Origin: an uncultured Thiotrichales bacterium
GTDB taxonomy: Bacteria; Pseudomonadota; Gammaproteobacteria; CAIRSR01
Length of the DNA stretch: 40,144 nucleotides
NCBI GenBank assembly: GCA_903824965.1
Contig: CAIJYR010000139.1
Span: forward strand, 1 to 40,144
Direction: 5' to 3'
In this document: piece after piece, positions 34,212 to 40,144 of the stretch
Layout of the letters: each line of letters starts with the position of its first letter
Position numbering within the stretch: position 1 is the first letter of the stretch
Made by a program: the position numbers and the translations under genes
The notes under the pieces: model-generated
What the model saw: the letters and a program-made list of their open reading frames with translations, nothing else
Told to the model about the DNA's origin: nothing
Databases searched by the model: none

Positions 34212-36010
34212 GTACACTCGAACTGGGCGTCATCGGCAATGGTACTGTCGCTGCGCTGATTGACGTCAATGCCACCATCGTGTGGTGGGGGTTTCCGCGT
34301 TTTGATGGAGATCCTGTCTTTTATGCGTTGCTCAATGGCGCAGATCCGATCCGTCCTGAAGATCCGGAAAATGGTGGTTACTATGCCGTGGAACTGATTG
34401 GGTGCCATCAGCGTCAGCAACGCTACCTACCCAATTCGGCGGTACTGGAGACTCGCTTAGAAGACGCAAATGGCAATGCGGTGGAAATCATTGACTTTGC
34501 CCCTCGGTTCACACAATTCGAACGCATGTTCCGTCCGCCTATGTTGGTGCGTCGCATTGTGCCTGTGCAGGGACGCCCGCGAATCCGCATCCGGGTTAGA
34601 CCACGTTTCGATTATGGCACGTTGAATCCGCAACTCACACTGGGATCCAACCATATTCGCTTTCAGAGCCAATCGGGTGCGCTGCGCCTCACCACAACTG
34701 CGCCTTTGTCCTATGTGGTCGAAGAAACGGCATTCGTTGTCGAACACGACATTACCTCGTTTCTCGGATCTGATGAAGGACTCAACGCTGGTATCGAGGA
34801 CACTGCGCGGGTATTCCTGGAGCGTACTCTGTATCGCTGGCGAACCTGGGTGCGCTCGCTGTCGATTCCCTTCGACTGGCAGGAGGCGGTCATTCGCGCT
34901 GCGATCACCTTAAAGATCTGCAACTATGAAGAAACAGGGGCCATCGTCGCCGCATTGACCACGTCGATTCCCGAAGCACCGTTTACCCAGCGTACATGGG
35001 ATTATCGCTTCTGCTGGTTACGCGACGCCTATTTTGTTGTCCATGCACTCAATCGCTTGGGTACAACGCGGACGATGGAGGAATACCTTGGATATATCAC
35101 GAACATCGTCAGTGAAAGCGATGAAGAGGTACTGAAGCCCTGTTATGCCATTACCCGGCACACCGATCTGGAGGAGCGCATCGCTGCAAGCCTCGCAGGC
35201 TATCGGGGGATGGGGCCAGTCCGTATCGGCAATCAAGCACATTTGCAGATCCAGAATGATGTCTACGGTAGCGTGATCCTGGCCGCTACCCATGCATTCT
35301 TCGATCGCCGTTTGCCGTTGACGGGTGACATTGTGCTGTTCGAGCGGCTTGAGATCCTGGGACAACGCGCCCTTGCTGCTTATGACAAACCGGATGCAGG
35401 CCCATGGGAATTGAGGGCGTTTTCTGCCATTCACACTTTCTCAGCAGTGATGTGTTGGGCAGGGTGCGACCGCTTATCTAAAATTGCCGCTTCTTTGGGT
35501 TTGTCCGATCGAAAAACCCTGTGGCGACAACGGGCAGATCAATTGCATGCCGTTATTTCTCGTCGTGCCTGGAACGCTGAACTCGGTAGTTTTGTTGCGA
35601 CCTTTGAGGGCAACACACTCGATGCAACACTGCTGCTTCTGCACGAACTGAATTTTCTTGCCACAAACGATCCCCGTTTTGAGAGTACCGTTCTCGCTGT
35701 TGGTCGTACACTCAAACGCGGGGACTTGTTGTTGCGCTACGCTACCGAGGATGATTTTGGGTTTCCAGAGACCTCTTTCACAATCTGTACTTTCTGGTAC
35801 ATCGATGCTTTGGCTGCGCTGGGACGGAAAAAGGAAGCGCGTGCTTTGTTCGAGACCATGTTGAAACGACGCTCTGCCCTCGGTCTCCTCTCTGAGGATA
35901 TCCATCCGCAGACAGGAGAATTGTGGGGAAACTATCCTCAAACCTATTCCATGGTTGGCTTAATCAACTGTGCTATGCGTCTCTCTCGCGATTGGGAGGA
36001 AGCATTCTGA
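34208..36010 (+). CDS. Glycoside hydrolase family 15 (glucoamylase/trehalase-like)
   Basis: The 600-residue protein starts at a GTG overlapping the otsB stop; an upstream in-frame ATG inside otsB is less likely. It has the GH15 layout: an N-terminal beta-sandwich (ELGVIGNGTVAALIDVNATIVWW) and then an alpha/alpha-barrel with TWDYRFCWLRDAYF and GPVRIGNQAHLQIQNDVYG. The catalytic pair appears intact: Glu401 in GPWELR and Glu563 in LSEDIHPQTGELWGNYPQ. GH15 enzymes split alpha-glucosides such as malto-oligosaccharides or trehalose. Its place right after otsAB suggests trehalose turnover, but substrate preference cannot be read here. It has no signal peptide, so it acts in the cytoplasm. Confidence 0.92.
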   Translation: MSTLELGVIGNGTVAALIDVNATIVWWGFPRFDGDPVFYALLNGADPIRPEDPENGGYYAVELIGCHQRQQRYLPNSAVLETRLEDANGNAVEIIDFAPRFTQFERMFRPPMLVRRIVPVQGRPRIRIRVRPRFDYGTLNPQLTLGSNHIRFQSQSGALRLTTTAPLSYVVEETAFVVEHDITSFLGSDEGLNAGIEDTARVFLERTLYRWRTWVRSLSIPFDWQEAVIRAAITLKICNYEETGAIVAALTTSIPEAPFTQRTWDYRFCWLRDAYFVVHALNRLGTTRTMEEYLGYITNIVSESDEEVLKPCYAITRHTDLEERIAASLAGYRGMGPVRIGNQAHLQIQNDVYGSVILAATHAFFDRRLPLTGDIVLFERLEILGQRALAAYDKPDAGPWELRAFSAIHTFSAVMCWAGCDRLSKIAASLGLSDRKTLWRQRADQLHAVISRRAWNAELGSFVATFEGNTLDATLLLLHELNFLATNDPRFESTVLAVGRTLKRGDLLLRYATEDDFGFPETSFTICTFWYIDALAALGRKKEARALFETMLKRRSALGLLSEDIHPQTGELWGNYPQTYSMVGLINCAMRLSRDWEEAF

Positions 36011-36041
36011 CGATCGATCTATTTATCGTCCGGATCCAACG

Positions 36042-37349
36042 ATGACTGAACCACTCCCCGATCTTACAAGACATTGGGCAGGAATTGCTGCACTTCTCGT
36101 ATTCTGCATGGCGTATTTATTGGTAGTCACAGAAGAAATTACGCGTATGCGTAAGTCGAAACCTGTTGTGGTCGCTGCGGGCATTTTATGGATCTTTATC
36201 GGATTTGCCTATCGAAGTCTCGGCATATCGAACTTGGTGGATGGCGTTTTCCGTTACGTTTTTCTGGAATATGCCGAGCTTATGCTGTTCTTGCTGGTGG
36301 CGATGACTTATGTAAACACGATGGAAGATCGGAATGTCTTTGCTGTCCTCAGGGCATGGTTAGTTTGCTCAGGATTTAGCTACCGCGCATTATTCTGGGT
36401 AACTGGTGTGATGGCCTTTTTTATCTCTCCAATCGCCGACAATCTCACAACAGCGTTGGTGATGTGTGCCGTGGTGCTTTCTGTTGGTCGAGACTCGCCA
36501 CGGTTTGTTGTTCCATCGTGTGTCAATATCGTTGTCGCCGCTAATGCGGGTGGTGCTTTTAGCCCCTTTGGAGACATTACTACTTTGATGGTTTGGCAGA
36601 AAGGAATGCTGAGTTTCTCCGAATTCTTTCTGTTGTTCATCCCTGCCGTTGTTACCTTTATCGTCCCCGCTGCATGTATGCATTGGGCAGTTCCAACTGG
36701 CACACCACCCACTCACAATACTGTCGTAACCCTTAAGCCGGGCGCACGGCGGGTCATGGCCCTTTTTCTTCTAACCATTGCTACCACCGTTGGTGTTCAC
36801 AATTTCCTCTCATTGCCACCGATGCTTGGTATGATGACTGGTTTGGGCTATCTGCAATTGCAAGCCTATTTCTTACATCGATCGAGAGAGAATTTTTCTT
36901 TTGATGTTTTCCGCAAGATTGCCGATGTTGAATGGGATACCTTGCTCTTCTTTTTTGGTGTCATGATGTGTGTCGGTGCGCTGGGTGTGTTGGGATATTT
37001 GGCGGTAATGTCACATATGCTTTACGGACACTTAGGGCCGACCGCTGCCAATGTCTCGGTTGGGATCATCTCAGCGATTCTCGATAACATTCCATTGATG
37101 TTTGCGGTACTCACCGTCCATCCTGATATGTCACATGGCCAATGGTTGCTGATCACGCTGACGACTGGTATCGGCGGTAGCTTACTGTCAATCGGTTCGG
37201 CGGCAGGCGTAGCACTCATGGGACAGGTGCGTGGTATTTATACTTTTATGGCCCATCTGCGCTGGATGCCAGCAGTGGCGGCAGGGTATGGTGCCGGAAT
37301 CCTCGCTCATACAATACTGAACAAAGAGCTATTTCTGACAGTACAGTAA
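36042..37349 (+). CDS. nhaD: NhaD-type sodium/proton antiporter
   Basis: NhaD exchanges sodium for protons at the inner membrane and supports growth in salt or at high pH. The 435-residue protein has about 11-12 hydrophobic helices. The family motifs ISPIADNLTTALVM and ANAGGAFSPFGDITTLMVW are present, as is a matching second half with ISAILDNIPLMFAVL and TGIGGSLLSIGSAAGVALMG. The ATG at 36042 is preferred; the frame is open further upstream only inside the GH15 gene. It starts 31 bp after the GH15 stop, placing it in the trehalose operon. This suggests shared control of compatible-solute synthesis and sodium export. It converges on fliK with a 21-bp gap and no clear terminator. Confidence 0.93.
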   Translation: MTEPLPDLTRHWAGIAALLVFCMAYLLVVTEEITRMRKSKPVVVAAGILWIFIGFAYRSLGISNLVDGVFRYVFLEYAELMLFLLVAMTYVNTMEDRNVFAVLRAWLVCSGFSYRALFWVTGVMAFFISPIADNLTTALVMCAVVLSVGRDSPRFVVPSCVNIVVAANAGGAFSPFGDITTLMVWQKGMLSFSEFFLLFIPAVVTFIVPAACMHWAVPTGTPPTHNTVVTLKPGARRVMALFLLTIATTVGVHNFLSLPPMLGMMTGLGYLQLQAYFLHRSRENFSFDVFRKIADVEWDTLLFFFGVMMCVGALGVLGYLAVMSHMLYGHLGPTAANVSVGIISAILDNIPLMFAVLTVHPDMSHGQWLLITLTTGIGGSLLSIGSAAGVALMGQVRGIYTFMAHLRWMPAVAAGYGAGILAHTILNKELFLTVQ

Positions 37350-37370
37350 ACAGTAAGGGGCATACTGTCA

Positions 37371-39338
37371 TCAGGCAAAATAATCCACGAGTCTGCGCGA
37401 GCGAGACGCGGAGAGCTGCGAAACCAAAGGTTCTGAGTGAACCGATTCAACACCACGACGCCTCCCTTGCCAGGGGGTCTCTTGTCTCCCCTGCCATGCT
37501 TCTCCCGTATGATGCCCTGCACCCTGTTGATGCACCCCTGCACCGGACAGTTGCAGTCCTTGTGTTTCTAACATTTCTCTTAGTTGTGGTAATGCATTTT
37601 CAATGGTCTCCCGAACATTGGCATGTGGCGTGGTGAAGCTCACGCTGGCCTGACTGCCATTGAGTTCGATCTGCAGATGGAGAGGCCCCAGGTGGAGCGG
37701 CGTTACCTGCAACTCTGCTCGATGCGTTTGGTTTTGCATCATCCAAGCCATCCGCTGTCCCAAGTCTTTTTCCCAATTGGGCGTTCCAACGGCCAAGGGC
37801 ACATCAGGCGACTGTACCGCTTGTGTAGTATTGGTCGGCGCTGCCGTACCAGCAGGCTGAGAGGATGCGAAAGAAGTTATATCGCCTAGGCTCGGGTTCG
37901 TAGCCAAGGGCTGCGACGGATCTTTGGCATTGTCCAGGGTAGCATTGACATCCTCCTTCCGGGGCACTGCTGTACTTGTGTCCATGCCAGTGCTGGACGG
38001 TTCAGCCGAAGGAGCATCGACTGTTGCGGAGGGAGAAGTGTTTGATCCCACCCGTGCAGACAGTGTGTTGTTTCCGATTCGTTGCGCAGACGGTACGCTC
38101 GAAGAGACACCTGACAGTGCTGCTGGCGCTGTACCCGTCACGCTGCTTGGGATTGATGTCGTCGGTGTAGCCACACTTTGGTCACGCAGTGTCGAGATCG
38201 TTCCCTGCAGTCCTGGTGTTGAATCCCATGGGACGTTCGGTGTATTCGATGCTGGTAACGGTTGCGAGCCAGAGGGCGTTCCCCCCGTCGAGACCATCGT
38301 AGGCGAGGCTTCCGAGAGGTTCGTCGTCGTTCCCGTCAGCGACGGTTGCGAACCAAAAGGCGCTCCCCCCAGTGAGGTCATCGTAGGCGAGGCTTCAGAG
38401 GGATTCAGCGTTGTGCCCGTCAGTGGCGGTTGCGACCCAGAGGGCGTTCCCCCCGTCGAGGCCATCGTAGGCGAGGCTTCCGAGAGGTGCAGCGTCGTTC
38501 CCGTCAGCGACGGTTGCGAACCAAAAGGCGCCCCCCCCGTCGAGGCCATCGTAGGCGAGGCTTCAGAGGGATTCAGCGTTGTGCCCGTCAGTGGCGGTTG
38601 CGACCCAGAGGGTGTGCCTCCCATCGAGGCCATCGTAGGCGAGGCTTCAGAGGGATTCAGCGTTGTGCCCGTCAGCGACGGTTGCGACCCAGAGGGCGTG
38701 CCTCCCATCGAGGCCATCGTAGGCGAGGCTTCCGAGAGGTGCGGCGTCGTTCCCGTCAGCGACGGTTGCGAACCAAAAGGCGCTCCCCCCAGTGAGGTCA
38801 TCGTAGGCGAGGCTGTCGAGGGATTCGGTGTTGTGCTCGTCAGTGGCGGTTGCGACCCAGAGGGCGTTCCCCCCGTCGAGACCATCGTAGGCGAGGCTGT
38901 CGAGGGATTCGGTGTTGTGCTCGTCAGTGGCGGTTGCGACCCAGAGGGCGTTCCACGAAGTCCACTGGTTGCTTTGGCAACACTCGCTTGCGTCACACTG
39001 CCTGATGATATGCGTTGTGGGTGATTGCACGTACTGGAAGGAGATTTCGTCGCCCCAGCGGAGGTACTGGTAGAAGGGGTCGTCGTCGGTAGGAACGACA
39101 GAAACAATCCCGCCCATGCGTCGGCAGCAACCGTCGAGTCCTCTGGCTTCTCGCTGGTCGGCGACGAGCGGTGAACGGTGGGCGTGCTGTCCTTCGTGGT
39201 GTCTTTCAGGGATGCAGACGAACGCACGATGGCATCCGCAAAGCTCGCGCCACCGGATTCCGCCACTGCACCCGCCCCTGACAGTACAGAGGGTGCTGCA
39301 GACGGTACATGTGTCGAATTCACAACGAGAGTGGGCAT
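37371..39338 (-). CDS. fliK: Flagellar hook-length control protein FliK with expanded repeats
   Basis: FliK measures flagellar hook length and switches export to filament proteins. The protein is about 655 residues. Its C-terminal region carries the Flg_hook domain: RAELQVTPLHLGPLHLQIEL, ASVSFTTPHANVRETIENAL and LPQLREMLETQGLQLSGAGV. The N-terminal two thirds is Ser/Thr/Pro-rich and includes about eight 28-residue repeats (GGTPSGSQPPLTGTT-type). The start at 39338 has GGAG 9 bp upstream; the ATG at 39353 is an alternative. The frame remains open up to 39596, but that part overlaps the upstream gene. No other flagellar genes adjoin it, which is unusual. Repeat number could alter the molecular ruler's length. 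Confidence 0.85.
   Translation of the reverse strand: MPTLVVNSTHVPSAAPSVLSGAGAVAESGGASFADAIVRSSASLKDTTKDSTPTVHRSSPTSEKPEDSTVAADAWAGLFLSFLPTTTPSTSTSAGATKSPSSTCNHPQRISSGSVTQASVAKATSGLRGTPSGSQPPLTSTTPNPSTASPTMVSTGGTPSGSQPPLTSTTPNPSTASPTMTSLGGAPFGSQPSLTGTTPHLSEASPTMASMGGTPSGSQPSLTGTTLNPSEASPTMASMGGTPSGSQPPLTGTTLNPSEASPTMASTGGAPFGSQPSLTGTTLHLSEASPTMASTGGTPSGSQPPLTGTTLNPSEASPTMTSLGGAPFGSQPSLTGTTTNLSEASPTMVSTGGTPSGSQPLPASNTPNVPWDSTPGLQGTISTLRDQSVATPTTSIPSSVTGTAPAALSGVSSSVPSAQRIGNNTLSARVGSNTSPSATVDAPSAEPSSTGMDTSTAVPRKEDVNATLDNAKDPSQPLATNPSLGDITSFASSQPAGTAAPTNTTQAVQSPDVPLAVGTPNWEKDLGQRMAWMMQNQTHRAELQVTPLHLGPLHLQIELNGSQASVSFTTPHANVRETIENALPQLREMLETQGLQLSGAGVHQQGAGHHTGEAWQGRQETPWQGRRRGVESVHSEPLVSQLSASRSRRLVDYFA
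38256..38956. repeat. 84-bp tandem repeats inside fliK
   Basis: About eight full units and one partial unit of 84 bp (28 codons) lie head to tail. Units fall in two alternating subtypes, read as GGTPSGSQPPL and GGAPFGSQPSL, which points to higher-order duplication of unit pairs. Because 84 is a multiple of 3, other frames on both strands also stay open across the array. Confidence 0.95.
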
Positions 39339-39436
39339 CGAAAGGATCTCCATGCAGTGCATCATCCATGATGCATATTCCGTGCCCATCTCTGGCAGAT
39401 ACTCAAAAAAAGAACCAAATGCCAGCAAGACCTCCC

Positions 39437-39865
39437 TCAGTGGGAGGATTTTTGCGCTCCACCCCCCGCCATACCGCCATTCGCAACCGATGACCCAGAA
39501 GTAATAATGGCGGGCGAAGAATCCAGAAAAGAACGATCGGCGATCGATGTGTACAACATCATGGCCACGGGTGCAAGGGCCGCACCCACGTAGCACGCAC
39601 TAGAGAAGATGAAGGCTGCGGCTGCAGTTCCTTCCATCACACGTGCGGTGGGGATCACACCTTGCATGCCCATTGCGATACGACGGAAACCACCCAGCAG
39701 GTAAACCAAGGTGCCCGCCGTGAGGGTGCTGGCCGTCAAACAACCGACTCCACCGAGTTCGGAGTCCGTAAACGGTGACGTCAGTTGGTCGATCACAGGA
39801 GGCGGCTGCGCGACCGCAGGCCCGGCCAACACCAACAGCACCAACAAGGACGCTAGAAACCGCAT
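39437..39865 (-). CDS. Small exported protein, unknown function
   Basis: The 142-residue protein starts at the ATG at 39865; the frame is open further only into the tRNA gene. It has a signal peptide (MRFLASLLVLLVLAGPAVAQ, cleavage likely after AVA). Two hydrophobic segments follow (about 40-60 and 82-110), each next to a Cys. A Ser/Gly-rich tail ends AGGGAQKSSH. No known family is recognised. Its order of parts and short matches (GCLTAS...VYLLGG; YTSIADRSF) resemble the exported protein at 2765-3058. It lies 98 bp upstream of fliK and 29 bp downstream of tRNA-Gly. Confidence 0.65.
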   Translation of the reverse strand: MRFLASLLVLLVLAGPAVAQPPPVIDQLTSPFTDSELGGVGCLTASTLTAGTLVYLLGGFRRIAMGMQGVIPTARVMEGTAAAAFIFSSACYVGAALAPVAMMLYTSIADRSFLDSSPAIITSGSSVANGGMAGGGAQKSSH

Positions 39866-39894
39866 TGGAGTACCAAACAGGCAGGGGAGGGGTT

Positions 39895-39968
39895 TGGAGC
39901 GGGTGATGGGAATCGAACCCACGCTATCAGCTTGGGAAGCTGAAGTTCTACCATTGAACTACACCCGC
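39895..39968 (-). tRNA. tRNA-Gly (anticodon CCC)
   Basis: The minus strand folds into a standard cloverleaf. The acceptor stem pairs GCGGGTG with CACCCGC, the D arm contains AGTTCAATGGTAGAAC, and the anticodon stem tcagc/gctga encloses loop TTCCCAA with anticodon CCC. The T arm has GTGGGTTCGATTCCCAT. The 3' CCA is encoded (TCCA, 39895-39898). Length with CCA is 74 nt, as for tRNA-Gly. Confidence 0.97.
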
Positions 39969-39979
39969 GATACACCGCC

Positions 39980-40007
39980 ATTGTAACGACTTGCCACGGC
40001 GGGTCAA
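39980..40007 (-). promoter_or_regulatory. Sigma-70-type promoter of the tRNA-Gly gene
   Basis: On the minus strand a -35 box TTGACC (40002-40007) and a -10 box TACAAT (39980-39985) are separated by 16 bp. The -10 box ends 11 bp before the tRNA 5' end. It is the best promoter match noticed in the window and probably also serves the small exported protein gene. Confidence 0.75.
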
Positions 40008-40144
40008 GAGGAAGCCTTGTCCAATGTGAGATGAGCCTGAACGAGAGGGTGTGTTTCCAGCGTGAGGTGAGCCTGGATGTGCGAGATTTTGGATCATGGA
40101 GACATGATCGTTACACTACATACCCAAAGACTACAGACGCTGAC
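40008..40144. other. Window edge, no gene seen; short direct repeat
   Basis: No coding region is supported. A 14-mer, gtgagatgagcctg (40026-40039), recurs with one change at 40062-40075. Confidence 0.4.

Noticed and set aside
38256-38956. Possible CRISPR-like array in fliK
   Set aside because: The repeats are coding, tandem and without unique spacers.
37924-39024. A 366-codon plus-strand frame opposite fliK
   Set aside because: It exists because the 84-bp repeat keeps all frames open; the minus-strand frame has the recognisable FliK C-terminal domain.
39339-39596. Upstream extension of fliK to 39596
   Set aside because: The extra 86 codons overlap the small exported protein gene and look like chance translation; the ATG at 39338 has a good GGAG site.
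39866-39922. Upstream extension of the small exported protein
   Set aside because: It is translated from the tRNA-Gly gene; the signal peptide starts at 39865.
1-40144. Transposase, integrase or prophage genes
   Set aside because: None seen; although some regions look acquired, no mobile-element enzyme is encoded in the window.

Overview
The window looks like chromosomal DNA of a motile, Gram-negative gammaproteobacterium. The pointers are RecBCD rather than AddAB, an EF-P/EpmA pair, an AmpE-type protein, a short QueF, a methyl-accepting chemotaxis protein, FliK, and periplasmic or outer-membrane proteins. I cannot place it to genus. GC-rich interspersed hairpin repeats and simple-sequence arrays (9-bp, 6-bp and 84-bp units) are scattered through it.

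Layout. (1) 1-3058: a GAF sensor protein that ends in a repeat, then an outer-membrane Wzi-like protein and a small exported protein. (2) 3183-8960: recB and recD, separated by repeat-rich DNA. (3) 9073-11026: a two-gene AAA ATPase plus DUF4276/Toprim-like module. It has strong ribosome-binding sites and AT-richer codons than recB, and looks like an inserted defence-type unit. (4) 11036-18219, minus strand: a run of Wzz-domain membrane protein, VWA protein, PP2C phosphatase, recC and, after a 350-bp gap, ubiX. (5) 18296-20416: a chemotaxis receptor with an extended HAMP relay. (6) 20421-27948, minus strand: a Met-rich membrane coiled-coil protein, a family-3 solute-binding lipoprotein, a 1037-residue channel, a YciI protein, a periplasmic parvulin, efp and epmA. 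(7) 28059-29876: scpB, ampE-like and queF. (8) 29877-30199: repeats, followed by a divergent dapF. (9) 31204-37349: otsA (membrane-anchored, with a sensor-like N-terminus), otsB, a GH15 hydrolase and nhaD, which together look like an osmotic/sodium-stress operon. (10) 37371-39968, minus strand: tRNA-Gly(CCC), a small exported protein and a repeat-expanded fliK.

The most striking system is the minus-strand set at 23297-27948. The large protein joins a LivJ-type periplasmic binding domain, a region resembling the extracellular domain of pentameric ligand-gated channels, and an MscS channel module. Its two upstream partners are a separate solute-binding lipoprotein and a Met-rich membrane coiled-coil protein, joined by an ATGA overlap and a 72-bp gap. 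I read it as a candidate ligand-gated MscS-type channel. This is inference from domain resemblance read by eye.

Second in interest is the ATPase/Toprim-like pair placed between recD and recC, because OLD-like systems and some retrons are functionally tied to RecBCD. Third is the VWA/PP2C pair, which resembles TerY-P signalling modules but has no kinase. Its neighbour is a Wzc-like protein that stops where the Wzc kinase part would begin.
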